Origin: Macroventuria anomochaeta
Lineage: Eukaryota > Ascomycota > Dothideomycetes > Pleosporales > Didymellaceae
DNA length: 64,000 bases
Direction: 5' to 3'
Assembly: GCF_010093625.1 (NCBI RefSeq)
Contig: NW_022985390.1
Coordinates: 1-64,000, forward strand
A program made the position numbers and the translations under genes. The notes below the pieces were generated by a model, which saw nothing but the letters and a program-made list of their open reading frames with translations, had not been told where the DNA came from and made no database searches. This document shows positions 41,975 through 54,200 of the stretch, in pieces (position 1 is the stretch's first letter; every line of letters starts with the position of its first letter).

Positions 41975-44900
41975 ATGGGTTCGCAAGACGACGCGGAGTC
42001 TCAGTCACAACACGATATCCCAAAAACAAAACAAGCCTTGGAAGGAGAAGAAGGTGCAACGAACGTGAACAATGTTGCAGCTGGCAACGTTGCTGATATT
42101 CGTCGAGAGGAACAGAAGCGAGACATAGTGAGCGAACATGGGAAGGGCGAATCCGCCCAAAGCACGTGTCAATATGGTTTGGAGGAGAGCAAAGACGTAC
42201 AAGGCACGAGAGCCATCGGCGGTGGAGGTAACGGTCCACCAGCAGGCCTTCGCGATACAACTATGCAGCAGGATGCTGAAAGTTCGCGTCCGCCATCTCC
42301 AGCTCTACCAGGTCGTAACTCTCTTGACGACATCCAACAATGGTCACAGGCTTGGCGGGCTAGAAGTACTACTGGAGCGAGCCAATTGATGTTGCCTCTT
42401 TCAACGTCCACATCCTTGGTCTCGGTGCTTCCTCCCAAGACGAGCAAATTGCAGGCAAAGACTTCCTTGGAAGAGCTTGAATTACGTCCTGAAGCCATAC
42501 CCTTGCCCGAACGCAGCAGGAGGAAACAAAGGGCCTTAGTCTTCTCTAAGAGCCAAGATGGAGATAATTGGAGTGGATGGGGTGGGGCGTGGGGCGTAAG
42601 CATAAGAAGAAGGAAGACTAAGACTGTTGTGCCTCCTCCTGCACCGAGAGTCACGACAGAGATGGAAGTCTATCGATACAACATTGAGGTTCTAGCAAAC
42701 CGTCTAACCAACTTCGAAAATGTCGCTGCCACAGCAACCCGTCATCGTTGGAGCCCGCGCATCGTATACTACGACCGCTTGAAATCTGCTCAAGACCATG
42801 CACCACGACGTTACGAACCTTGGGAGAGTCGTTCAACTGCGCCTTCGTTTGAGGAGTTCTATGGAACTCTGAGAAACGTCTCCAACGACTGCAACCAGCG
42901 GATAGTGCTTGTGGAAGATCTGACTCCGACCTTGGTCGACCTTCTCGGCGCAACATTTCAAATCCCACCTCACGTAATTGAAGAACATCTAGAGCGCTCT
43001 GGCTACAAGAAGGGTACAGAAGGTGCTGACAGCAGAGTAGCTTGGCATACTCGGTCGTCTGCTCAAGGCTATTCATCAGTCACATGGTATCGGCCAGTCT
43101 TGTCACTGGTCCCCATAACTTCGAGGTTTCGGTCAAAGTTGATTCGGGATCGGAAGCCAAGAGTGCGATGTCCCTTCGACGGATGCCAAAATGATGGTCA
43201 CTATTTACGCTTGAATACGCAAGCGAATATCTGGCGCCGCCAACTTGACCTTTGCCCCGACCCTGGCGTTTATCACAAAGACTCTGATACAGAGTATCCA
43301 GTGGGATGGGAAGAAAAAGCCACGATATGGATGCGCGAATACGATGGCTGCAGATTCGGTATGGCAGGGTCGATGCAGCAACACGTGATCAGTACTGACT
43401 GACGACTAGTAATCCTGCTTCTTGACCCGCTTCCCATAGTCTCGGTCAACGAGAATATAGGCGCCGGCGACAGGCAGTTGCGGCGGACACCACCTACTCT
43501 GGCCAACCTCTGGATCAGACGCGAAGACAAACGCGCCCGACCTCGTGGCTCCCGGACCCAAGGACCATCCCAAGGAAGCCACGTACAAGCGTGGGCCACT
43601 TCTCTTCCGCAGGATCTTCCTCCGCCACCTGGACAACCATTGCGTATGTGAATCAAGATCAGTGTCTAGCTGTTGCAGGTTTCTAACAACAACATAGCGT
43701 CCCTACCTAACATGCCAGAGGCAATTGAGATCACTCCACTGCAGGTGCCCCCACGTGCTTCTGGCGTCCAAACCGGCCCAACCGATACCTTCTCCCCGGC
43801 AGTTTTGAGACGAAGAGCCACTAGGCCAGACATAGAAAATGCCTCGATCAACAGTATAGAAGCTGTGGTAAACACGCAGAGCAGTGACAGACGTAAAAGC
43901 GTTGCTTTCGCACCTCCACCGCCGCCCGTGCCTGGTCAATCCGCAACTAGCATGCAGCCATCATCTCGTAACATTGAGGAGGAATCATTGAGTGCTGATA
44001 CTCACGGGCCTTTTGTGCCGTATCATCCGGTCAAGGCTAGATCGTCATCGTCCGCTTGGGGCGACGATACGCTTCACATGCGCGCCTACATTGAAAGTCT
44101 ACAGGTTCCAAGGTCCACTATAGACGAGTTCGAATACTTTCTGAACCAACCGGGTAAAGGCAAGGAAGCGGTGTTCGACCCATTCCGAGCCCTCTTCCGC
44201 GCCATCCACGATGACACACACTGCTTAGTGGACATCATACGCGTATCGTTGCAGCGCATCCGCGAAGGCACATTAGACGAGGACCTAATGCAAAAGCGCG
44301 TCAGCTTCTGGCGAGGATTACTGCACTCTTTGAACTTCAACCTCGAAGAGCTAGAGCAGCGACTCCGCGGATTTGTGCACTTCGCATACGAATCCGAACA
44401 CCACAGCACCCCATCTGAGACTCTGGCTAAGGACACCCGACAAACTCTACGTGCTTGCATGGAACTCATCGACCGCTCATCCCGTTCTCTCCTCGCAGAG
44501 ATGCAAATCGTAGACAGCCGGCGCAGCATCGCCGAAGCCGAAAGCGTCTCCAAGCTCACCGAACTAGCCTTCGTTTTCATCCCACTATCCTTCGTAGCCA
44601 GCTTGTTCAGCATGCAAGTCCACGAACTCAACGGCGGCGTACCACTGTACACGTTTGCGCTGGTCGCAATCGGCTTCGTGCTAATAGCCTACGCTGTGCG
44701 GCTTAGCATCCGCAGCTCCCGCCTTATCGAGCAAAAGAACAAGATGGTACAAAAGATGCGTGATGAGTCGAACCTCCAGCACAACGACCAAATACCTACC
44801 CACACATTCCTGGTATGGGCTAGTCGTTCGATCAGCTTTTCCATTTTCAAAAGCATCAAAGACACGGTCACGTTCATCACACCATTTATCCTCGTATTTG

Positions 44901-45241
44901 CTGTCCTTGCCGCGATCCTGAGTCCAATAGTCCTGCTCTGGCTGCGTGGCATCAACAAGGGATTCTCGGCGGTCATCACGGTGATAATGCTTCTGTTGGA
45001 CTTGGTTCTCGTGTTGCCCGTAGTGCTGATCGATGGAGGGATTGCGTTCGATCCGAGAGCACACATCAACGAAATCAAACGGAACCATCAAATCAATAAG
45101 AAGCTGCGCGAGAAGATCAAGAAGAAGAAGAGGCTGAAGGCCGGACTGGATCCGGAGGTTGGTGATGATGACGACTCGAGTTCGGATGACGATGACGTCT
45201 TTAAGATAGCTAATGGTAGCGATGTGACTTCTGTTGCTTGA
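41975..45241 (+). CDS. CorA-like membrane protein
   Basis: A large fungal protein with a C-terminal CorA-like (Mg2+ transporter superfamily) region. Ion transport is inferred, not shown. The exons are 41975-43391, 43440-43643 and 43698-45241 (1054 residues; introns 48 and 54 bases). The N-terminal half is hydrophilic: an acidic, Q-rich start, a W/R-rich GWGGAWGVSIRRRK, and a folded region (FEEFYGTLRNV, VEDLTPTLVDLLGATFQIPP) typical of these fungal proteins. The CorA part includes a long helical stretch (LLAEMQIVDSRRSIAEAESV), then FVFIPLSFVASLFSM and two or more further helices. The canonical GMN signature is absent; SM-Q follows the first helix. The tail is K-rich then D/S-rich. Start ATG 41975. 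Confidence 0.8.
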
Positions 45242-45520
45242 AGATATAGAGATTCACCATGGCAGGGAGTTGAACTCTACAGCTCTGACCCGAGCTGCTC
45301 CTTGTATACTTTACGAACTAGATTTGCCCACGGCTTACCGTCCAGTTTAGCGGAGTGTCCTCCAGTCCACAACAATGACAATGACTTCGTTCGTGACACC
45401 GATCTTCCCCAGCCCAACGGGCGCTTCGGACCTCAATCTGGATTGGCTCTCCGACCCGTAGCTTCTCGACTTATAGCGGTGTGACCCATACCGCTGTGAG
45501 CCTATCCTCTCACCTCTCAC

Positions 45521-45883
45521 TCACTTAAGGAACCTTGGGAACGACGTGAGACACCCACACACAATCACCATTGCAATATCCACAGCACCGCAAAGACCTA
45601 CTAGTGCAAGCCAGTATGTTTTGTCGTCACTCTTCGCTTCGTGAGACGCGTAGTGGAGTCGTAGTGCAGATACCCCACAGGTACTATCACCATCAGCTTT
45701 GTGCATGAGACACGAAAGGAAGGGTGCGGGAACACATATCAACCCTGCTGCAAAGACGGCAGAGACAGCGGCTTTCTTGCGTATATCCATCTGCAGCTGT
45801 GCCACACCAACGATTGGAGCCTCCGTAGTGGTAGGCTTTGAAAGGAAGACCGACGATGGGAGTGAATGCAATCTGCGCAACAT
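45521..45883 (-). pseudogene. Fragment of PTH11-like/rhodopsin-domain membrane protein
   Basis: The 120-residue frame matches the last membrane segments of fungal PTH11-like (rhodopsin-domain) proteins. Recognisable are LQMDIRKKAAVSAVFAAGLI, a short loop with SDDKTYW, and LVGLCGAVDIAMVIVCGCL ending SFPRFLK. The first four or five helices are not found upstream (45884-46560), and the usual cytosolic tail is missing. The central part (VPAPFLSCLMHKADGD) looks like retained intron sequence. It is probably a decayed copy, although unrecognised exons are possible. Confidence 0.42.
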
Positions 45884-47483
45884 GCTCCGTTAGCCGGACA
45901 TCGATGGGTGTGTCGGATTGAGTATGGTATTTACCGTCGCGAAGATCATTAGCGCTGCACTTGCGTTAGCCATACCGCTCGTATTGAGGATTGAAGGACA
46001 AACGGTACTGTGTTACCATTTTCTAAAGTGAAGAACATTTTGACAATGTATGCGCCGTAAATACGCGCAGAACCATTCAACTCGCGATCAGAACACAGCA
46101 GGCGACAATCACACACAAGAGAAGTGGACCACATCGATGGCGCATCCGGGTACAAAGGCAGCTCATCGAACGGCGGCGCCAGAGCCGGACATGCCGGGTT
46201 GATTGGCATCACATTCGCATTGGAGCGTTCTTGGAGTAACAACAAGAGCTCTAGAGGCGTCGTGGTCTTGTAGTGGCAATGACAAGGTTCGACAAGGCGA
46301 GGGTGCCACGAGGTGGACGTAAAGCATAGTGGCGGACGTCAGATAAGGCTGTAGCGACAGCAGAGCAAACAAAGGACTCGTCGGTTCCCTGCTCCTGTTA
46401 CTGTCGACAGAGTATCGACACTGCCCTTCTTTGACGTGTCGGTAGCTGATAAGGCTAGCCTCACGGGGAGGGACACCACAAAGGACAAACGGCGTTACAA
46501 TAGCAACGGGGGTGCCGCTAGAATTGTGACAAGAACAGCATGGTGGAGTCAAAACAGGGGATCAAGTAGGAAAGAAGACAAGAGATGCAACGCTGGTGGT
46601 AGAAAGCTGCAACACACCAACTCTGCTTCTGACACGGTTTACGGTGACTCCTGCCTGTCGTACCTCACCTGTTGTACCCCACCTGCCATGAGGGTGACTG
46701 CCTCGTTACGCTCGCGTTGTTTACTGTCGCTCACCTATACACACTGTTCGTAGCTTCAACCAATACAACCTCAGTTCAATCCTTCAATATTTCTGCACAA
46801 GCACACTGATCACTCACGATCTACCGCAACAGCTTCGTGATGTGCCTGAGGTCAGGTAAGCACCACAAATAGACTGCGGGAAGGAGCGGCCCACAACACG
46901 TGGGACGATTTGTTCGATGATCTGGCGAAAGATCGAGTTCGGAGCACTGTCGAGGTCGCCGTTGGCCGGCCCTGGTGAAGGTCATTCCTTTGTTAAGCGG
47001 AGTGCCCAGACCTGCCTTCGTGTTTGGTGCCATCAGTGTTGGGGTAAGGAGAGGATTGAAAGCGTGTCTGTGAGCTTTGTTCCTAGCGCACCTAGCCCCT
47101 GCCATCAACGCTTGGTAAGGGAAGACGTACTGGGCCGCGCAAGAGAAGTGACGCTCTCCTGCCATCGACGCTCTCCTGCCAACAACGCCTGGCAACGAGA
47201 AGGTGTGTTCAGCAGCGCGTAGGACACGGAGGATAATTTGCGTTACAGGGCCATCAACAGCATGTCAGTGGACGGGTGTGCATACAGACCTTTTTGTGGT
47301 CCTCAAGCTGGCGCCTGAGCGTTCAAGTCTGCATTGATGTAATGTCTGATATTCATCCGAATCATGTGGTGCCGATTCGGCACCGCCTGTGGTATCTTTC
47401 CATAACGCCGAGGAAATGCGGAACGCCGTACGCCGTATATCCCAAATGTCTCCAACCCTGCGTGCCGACACCGCTGCCACCAC
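45884..47483. other. Long intergenic stretch
   Basis: 1.6 kb with only short unsupported frames. 47140-47190 carries two partial copies of ACGCTCTCCTGCCATC-like sequence. A promoter-like C/T-rich stretch (46740-46835) precedes an ATG at 46840 that runs into a GTAAGC donor-like site, but I could not find a following exon. No tRNA or transposon was recognised. Confidence 0.4.
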
Positions 47484-48229
47484 TCAACCGAAAGCAATAG
47501 CCTGATCTCTTTCGTCCTTGTCCTCTTTTGCGATGATATAATCATCCTCGCCAACATCACTCGCTTCCTCCCAGAGCTTATCCATCTCCTCTTCGTTGTC
47601 ACCAGGTACAGCCCAGATGCTCTCTCGTAACCTCTTATGTCTCTCGCGATCTTCCTCTATGCGGTGCTCGATCTGGCGCTTGTCTAGCTTCGCGTTCTTG
47701 GAGGAAGCATTGTTCGAGGGCGAGGCGTCGAAGGGGTCTTCTGGTTCGCGGGTTTTGAGCACGGCTTCGAGTTCTGTGACGGTTTCGGGGAGGAGGATGG
47801 CGAGCTTTTGGAGGGTGTGCAGAACCTAGTCATTCATCAGCCCCGAGTCCTCTTCCATGCCAGCATGTCGCTATGTCTCACCTTGCGAACAACCCTAACA
47901 TTTGCCCCCTCCTCACCCACAACACACTCCACAACCGGCAGTATGTCTCTCTGCAGCATCCGCACAAAGCCCATCGCGCTCCCCTCACCCGTCGCCGGCC
48001 CTCCATCCTTCACCGCCATCTCGCACAGGCTCTCGATGAAGAACATGATATTCGCGCGCGTGTTCATATTTGTGCGCTCAAGTTGCTCGAGAATGCACGA
48101 GTGGAGGTCCTCGTCCATGTCCCGGTTCTTGAGCGCATATACGGCCGCTTTCTGGATCGACGTGTGCGATGCGCTGAGGTGCGAGAGCAGCGTTGTGAAG
48201 CGCTGGCGCACTTCGAAGGGGTCGGCCAT
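47484..48229 (-). CDS. CTK3: CTD kinase I gamma subunit
   Basis: The regulatory subunit of CTDK-I (Ctk1/Ctk2/Ctk3), which phosphorylates Ser2 of the RNA polymerase II C-terminal repeats during elongation. The exons are 47882-48229 and 47484-47825 (229 residues, 56-base intron). The N-terminal CTD-interaction-domain-like fold starts MADPFEVRQRFTTLLSHL and contains KAAVYALKNRDMDEDLHSC and TRANIMFFIESLCEM, strongly conserved in fungal Ctk3. The join gives VVRKVLHTLQKLAILLPETV. The C-terminal part is charged and helical (RQIEHRIEEDRERHKRLRE), ending in an acidic segment. ATG 48229. It is divergent from the P5C reductase gene across 307 bases. Confidence 0.92.
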
Positions 48230-48536
48230 GGTGCGCAGTACTCGTAATCGTGTGTCGGAGTCGTCTAGAGTCCGGGGAAGCTAGAACCCGGGGTGCGGGT
48301 ACAGCGAGCCGAGTCTATGCGGTGAGAGCGTGGATGCGCGCGGTGAATGTCGAAGATTGGTGACGAGAGAGCTAAGGCGGAGTCGCGACTGCAAGGCTGG
48401 CGCGCATATTGTCGGCGCGTTGGAAGCTACCCCACGCCGACGTCGCTCTCGACTTTCTTCTGGCATTCCAGAGCCACCGAGGCATTGCTCACTCAACACC
48501 ACAGATTTGGAGGGAATTGCAGGAAACCAACACACA
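48230..48536. promoter_or_regulatory. Divergent promoter region, CTK3 / P5C reductase
   Basis: 307 bases between head-to-head genes, too short to hold another gene. No specific factor site is claimed. Confidence 0.45.
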
Positions 48537-49712
48537 ATGGCGTCTCAGGAATCCAAGCCTCTCACATTGACCGTCGTTGGTTCGGGTACGTGTACAAACC
48601 TCCAGTTGCTTGGTTGACACGCCACAATGACTACGCCCTCGAGGTGGTCAGCAAGGGAGAAGTCACTTTCAAGCGATTATGCCAGCAGACAGTCGTAAAG
48701 ACTTCGTAAAGACTTCGTAAAGACTTCGTAAAGATTCGTAAAGAATCCGTAAAGGATTCGTAAAGAACTTCGCAAAGAATGCAAGAAATCAGTGTCTGAC
48801 GACCACACAGGCACCATGGGCATCGCCATCATGGGCGGCGTCATGGCCTCCCTCGCCAAAGCCAAAACCGCCGCAGCCATCGACCCCTCCTCCGCGCCCA
48901 AAGACACGCCAAACGTCTCCCGCTTCGTCGCCTGCGACACATGGAAGCCCGCCGAGGAGAACGTCAAGAAGGCCCTCGGCCACTACAACTTTGACCTGCA
49001 AACTCTCACAAACGAGAACCTCAAGGGTGTCCAACAAGCAGACATCGTCCTCCTGTCCTGCAAACCCTACGGCTTCAAGGCCATCCTGGGCGAGGAGGGC
49101 ATGCGCGATGCGCTCAAGGGCAAGGTCATCGTCAGCATCCTGGCTGGTGTCACGCAAAAGCAGATCTCAAAGTTCCTGTACCCCGAGGGCGCAGACAAGG
49201 TCGAAGACGCATGCAGAGTGGTGCGCGTCATGCCCAACACGGCCTCCTTCGTCGGCGAGTCCATGAGTGTGATCGAGACGAGCGATCCTCCGCTGTCAGA
49301 GGCGCAGTACAAGCTCGTTGAGTTCGTCTTCAGCTCTATCGGTCGCGTCACAACACTTCCTCCCGCAAACATGGACATTGCAACAGCACTGTGCGGCTCT
49401 GGACCTGCCTTCTTTGCGCTGATGCTCGAGGCTGCTGCGGATGGTGCGGTTGCCATGGGAATGCCGCGTGCGCAGGCGTACGAGATGGCTGCGCAGACGA
49501 TGCGCGGAACCACAGGGTTGGTGCTAAATGGCGAGCACCCTGCTGTGCTGAAGGATAAGGTCTCGACCCCGGGTGGTTGCACAATCGGTGGGCTGATGTC
49601 GCTGGAGAAGGATGGAGTCAGGAACGCGGTTGCGACAGCCATCAGGGAGGCCTGTGTCGTTGCATCCAGGTTGGGTGGTGAGCAGAGGGAGTTTGTGAAC
49701 CACAGGCGGTAG
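48537..49712 (+). CDS. PRO3: Pyrroline-5-carboxylate reductase
   Basis: The last step of proline synthesis: it reduces P5C to L-proline with NAD(P)H (EC 1.5.1.2). The exons are 48537-48585 and 48811-49712 (316 residues). The intron (225 bases) interrupts the nucleotide-binding glycine loop; joining gives LTVVGSGTMGIAIMGG. Further landmarks are ADIVLLSCKPYG, VVRVMPNTASFVGESM, the substrate-side ATALCGSGPAFFALMLEAAADGAV and the signature VSTPGGCTIGGLMSLE. The length is normal. The intron is four to five times longer than most in this window and filled with a tandem repeat (48692-48778). Confidence 0.95.
48692..48778 (+). repeat. Tandem 10-12 base repeat inside PRO3 intron
   Basis: About eight degenerate copies of a unit close to CTTCGTAAAGA, first perfect (three copies of 11 bases) then diverging (ATTCGTAAAGA, ATCCGTAAAGG, CTTCGCAAAGA). 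It lies wholly within the intron and ends about 30 bases before the 3' splice site. Confidence 0.93.
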
Positions 49713-50138
49713 ACAGACGCAGGTCTGCCTTGAGGCGCCAGAAGCACAAAATGATACCAAGCTCGTTTGTACTATGCTCGTTTCCTATGCTCGTTTCCTA
49801 TGCTGTAATGCCAGCAAACGTGGAATTCCTCGTTAGATGGCTATATTGTCGGCCTGACCCTGGAATAGTGCACCCGTCTTTGCCTGTTGGCGTTCTCGCC
49901 AGATGCGCTGCAGTATTGATCACAACGGTGGAGCGTCGAAGAGGCCCTGTTGTCGAACTCGCGCTGAGCACGTCTTGACAGTTGGTGTGTACGCGGTCTA
50001 TTGTACTGCACGTATACTCAACACATCCAAGAAGATCGACCAATGTCATATGCCATACATATCTGTACACGCCACAGCTCGCTATGATACAGTGTCATCT
50101 CTCCACTCCCTTTTGCACGCCGTCCCGCAAAACACAGC
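49713..50138. other. Intergenic between convergent PRO3 and bL12m genes
   Basis: 3' flanks of two convergent genes. CTATGCTCGTTTC is tandemly repeated at 49772-49802. Nothing else was seen. Confidence 0.45.
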
Positions 50139-50993
50139 TTATTCCATGACGGCGGTCGCACCGAGCGCCTTCAGCGTCTCAACAATCTTCTCCGCCTCCT
50201 CCTTGGGCACACCCTCCTTCATCATCTTCGGCGCGCTCTCAACGAACTTCTTGCTATCCACCAACGAGAGGCCCAGCATGCTCTTGATCTCCTTGATCAC
50301 CTTGGGCTTCGACCCGGCGTCAAACTTCTCGAGCTTCAGGTTGAAGAGCGTCTTCTCGGCAGCGGCGGGCGCGGCTTCCTCTTCTTCGACGGGTGCTGCG
50401 GCGGCGGGGCCGGGACCGGCAGCGGCGAAGCCGCCCACGGGCATGTCGGGGATGTTGAGGCGGGTCTGCGAGGGCTACGTCAGCTGATTGCATGGTTTGA
50501 ATGCATGAGAGCTGCGCAGGGCAAGCAGTGTGCGATACTCCCATAGAGTGCTCCATCGAAACTTCGCAACACGGCTCCTTGACACCTGCAGCAATTGACC
50601 CGTTGACAGCACGAGACTGCCGTTCAGGATCAATTGCTCTCAGCGTGTGCTATGGATCTTCGCAAAGACTCCAGAGCCGAAAGTGTACAGCTGCAGCTCC
50701 GAGAAGAGCACCGGTTTTGGATTACTGCCAACGCCTCCTGCACGCCTTGCTCCGCTCTTTTGTTGTGTCGGCCGTACCTTCAGTGTCGAGACCAAGTCTG
50801 CTGTCTCGAGCAGCGTCAATTGGCTGATCTGATCCACAATCGTCGCAATCTTGGGGTTCGCAGGCGCCGCCGCATCAGACTGCCATCTCCGCTGTATCCT
50901 CTGCTGTGCTCTTCCAACGGCCGGGCGGACCCCCATCGCAGGGCGGGCGGCGCAGACGCAGCGCCTCAGGGCGCGAGATGCGGGGGCGGACAT
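50139..50993 (-). CDS. Mitochondrial ribosomal protein bL12m
   Basis: The mitochondrial homologue of bacterial L7/L12, forming the stalk of the large mitoribosomal subunit that recruits translation GTPases. The exons are 50778-50993 and 50139-50465 (180 residues). Exon 1 encodes an Arg/Ala-rich mitochondrial presequence and the dimerisation domain (IATIVDQISQLTLLETADLV). The join gives VSTLKTRLNIPDMPVGGF. After an A/P/E-rich hinge comes the L12 C-terminal domain: EKTLFNLKLEKFDAGSKPK, VIKEIKSMLGLSLVDSKKFV, then ETLKALGA. The intron is 312 bases, the longest placed in this window. ATG 50993. It is divergent from midasin across 286 bases. Confidence 0.93.
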
Positions 50994-51279
50994 GTTGTGC
51001 TGTCTGTATCGGGCGGTCGATGGGATGGATGGCAGTCGTCGTGTCGTACTTTCCTTAGATTTTGCGGACGGCAATGCACCCTTTGCGGTTTGGCGCCTTG
51101 GCGGGGAAGTGCTGGGGCCCGTGCAATCCCTGCAAAAAAGTTCGAGATTGTAACAAGGCAGAACTTCAACGCCACGACAAAACCACGACTGTTGTATGAA
51201 AGCGTCGGAATTATGGGAAGGCGCCCCGAAATCGAAACACAACATAGTTACCGCGGAATCGAACGGTAACAGCGCCATT
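50994..51279. promoter_or_regulatory. Divergent promoter region, bL12m / midasin
   Basis: 286 bases between the start codons of a mitochondrial ribosomal protein gene and the 60S assembly factor midasin. Shared promoter use is plausible from the spacing; no motif is claimed. Confidence 0.45.
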
Positions 51280-54200
51280 ATGGCCTCCAAAGTGACCAAT
51301 ATCAACGCGCTTGTTACGGAAGCTCTGCAGCCTGGATCTACAGACGGCCTTTTTGTGCAGTATGAGGGCTTCTTTACAGAGTGGTGCGCAAGATGGATTC
51401 AGTTTGGCGCCCAGACCGAGGAGAAAATCGCTGCTTTTGGACGAATCCTTCCTCTTGCGCCTCACCTTGCAGAGCACGTGGAGCGCTTCTTAGCGCATGT
51501 ATCGCTGTCAGCATACTTTGGATCGCCAAATTCGAATCATTCTACGGATTCTCCGAGTTTGCACATTGTCGAGCTCTTGCTTGGCGCCTTTCGGCTGCTC
51601 AGCTACGACTGCCGGACCTTCGCCCAGTATGTGCGCCCGGTGGCTGTACAGCATTTGTTCCAGCATTCGAATCGCGTAGTACGGTACCTGGCTGTCCGAC
51701 TGTTCTGTCTGTATGTCCATGCGGCAGATTACGCGACGCAAGAGATGGTCAAGAGACATGTTGGGGGAGGAGAGCTTGAAGGACCATGGGAAGGACAGCA
51801 GATCGATTACCGGTTTCTTTCTTTGTGGGAAGAGAAGAGATGGAAGAGCATGCATTTGAGTTTGCAACAAAAGCCGGGAGCAACAGGGCCTCCAGCCTCG
51901 CACCTGTACTCGGAACTATCACCCTACACTGTCAATGTCAACGGCATACTGCTCCCGCGACTTGACGGCGCAGCTTCTCAGGAACGGCCTTCTGACCTCA
52001 TCTCAACACCCACGACCGAGGCCAATTTGAGCAAGATCGCCAACGGACTGCTAGGATCGAGTCCGCTCCTGCTCACTGGTCTTGCGGGATCAGGAAAGAC
52101 TCTTCTTACACGACACTTCGCCTGGCAGCTCAACAAGCTCGATAAGATGGTCACACTTCATCTGAATGAGCAGAGCGATGCGAAGCTGCTTATTGGCATG
52201 TACGCCACAGGATCAAAGCCAGGAACCTTCGCCTGGAAGTCTGGTGTGCTCACAACAGCTGTCCGGGAAGGGCGGTGGATTTTTATCGAGGACTTGGATC
52301 GGGCGCCGAACGAGGTCATCAGCACGCTCCTTCCGCTCATCGAGCGCGGAGAGCTTTTGATACCCAGTCGTGGAGAGACTGTACGTGCCGCAAGAGGCTT
52401 CCGCATCATCGCCACAATGCGAAGCACGCTCAACCCGAGAGGGCAGGAGATCATCCCTCGTCAAAACATGATCGGACATCGATTCTGGAACTCGATTACG
52501 GTGCAGATGCCACGGCTTGAAGAGTTTCAGCAGGTCATCTCCGCGAAGTACCCGGCGCTGCAGAAGCACCTTGCCGGGATCATGAGGGTGTACTCTCGAT
52601 TGCTACAGCTCTACTCTGACGCAAAGTTCTCCTCGGAGAACGGCACTTCTCTGCGGGCGATGACACCCCGCGATCTGCTGAAGTGGTGTGACAGGATAGC
52701 TGTGCTGTTGGCTCAAGCATCTTCTTTCAGCACTGCCCAGACTGATGATATTTTCATGGAGGCCTTCGATTGTTTCGCCGGCAGCTTGCGCAGTGACTCC
52801 GCACGGTTGAAGGTTATGGCTGGCGTGGCGGAGGAGTTGCACATTGATCCACAAAGGCGAGACCACCTCCTTCGAGATCGCTCGGTGAAGCTCTCAGTGC
52901 CTTCCAAGACCACAGCTGCAGGCACCATACAAGTCGGGCGAGCTAGACTATCCAAACATAAGTCTTCGAAGCGAACAACGTCGAGCCGGCCATTCTCTAC
53001 CAATGACTATACCCTGCGTTTACTCGAGAAGGTTGCTGTGGCGGTTGATCGACAGGAGCCTTTGCTTCTCGTTGGTGAGACCGGTACTGGAAAGACTACT
53101 ACTATTCAGTACCTGGCTGAGCTGCTTGGCCGCAAGTTAGTGGCTTTCAATTTATCCCAACAGAGCGAGAGCGGCGATCTTTTGGGAGGCTACAAACCCG
53201 TCAACGTTCGTAGCCTCGTCATTCCACTCAAAGATGAATTCGACGACCTGTTTGATACCACTTTCTCGAGAAAGAAGAACCTGCGCTTCATTGAGATGCT
53301 GGGCAAGCGTGTCGCAAAGGGCGAGTGGAAGCGTGTCTGCACACTATGGCGAGAAGCATTGAAGATGGTTGATGCAGCCCGCAAAGCACACGAATCGCAG
53401 CCCTCTTCTCCTGACGCCGACGGTGATCAGCCCAGGAAGAAGCGAAAGATGGATTCGCTACCGGCAAACTTCCCAGGAGCGCGCTGGGAGAAATTTGCTG
53501 CGGATCTGCATGATCTCGAAGCCCAGTTGGCAAGTGGCTCTGAAGCTTTCGCGTTCTCTTTCCTGGAAGGCAACATCGTCAAGGCAGTCAGGAATGGCGA
53601 CTGGGTGTTGCTCGACGAGATCAACTTGGCTTCGTCAGACACGCTGGAAGCGCTTACCGATCTTCTGAGCGGGGGACCAGATGGCAACCCTTCGATCCTA
53701 CTCACAGAGACTGGCAGTGTGGAGCGAGTGGTTGCGCATCAAAACTTCAGGATTTTTGCAGCCATGAATCCCGCGACTGACGTTGGAAAGAAGGACCTTC
53801 CTCCTGGCATCCGTTCGAGATTTACTGAGCTCCACGTTGAGAGCCCAGACAGTGACGAGAAGAGCCTGCGCAACATCGTGGAGAAGTACCTTGGTGGTGA
53901 TGGTACCGATCCAGCTATCGTCAGAGTAGCGCGCGACGTGACTAGCCTCTACCTCGAGATTCAACAGCTCGCAAAGGCGAACATGCTGGTGGACGGTGCC
54001 GATCAGAAACCTCACTTCAGTTTGCGAACCCTCACCAGGACACTGACCTACGCACGGGAAATAGCACCCTTGTGTAGCGTTCGGCGAGCGTTGTATGAAG
54101 GCTTCCACATGAGTTTCCTGACCTTCCTTAACAAAGCATCTGAAGATCTTGTTGCGTCCTTGATTACGAAAACCATGTTTCCACAAAAGGCATCGCTGAA

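Noticed and set aside
46838..47222. Small gene starting at ATG 46840 with a GTAAGC donor
   Set aside because: No downstream exon with sensible coding character could be joined; the 101-residue frame at 46917 has noise-like composition.
50466..50777. snoRNA inside the bL12m intron
   Set aside because: No convincing RTGATGA/CTGA or H/ACA arrangement was found; kept only as a finding about intron length.
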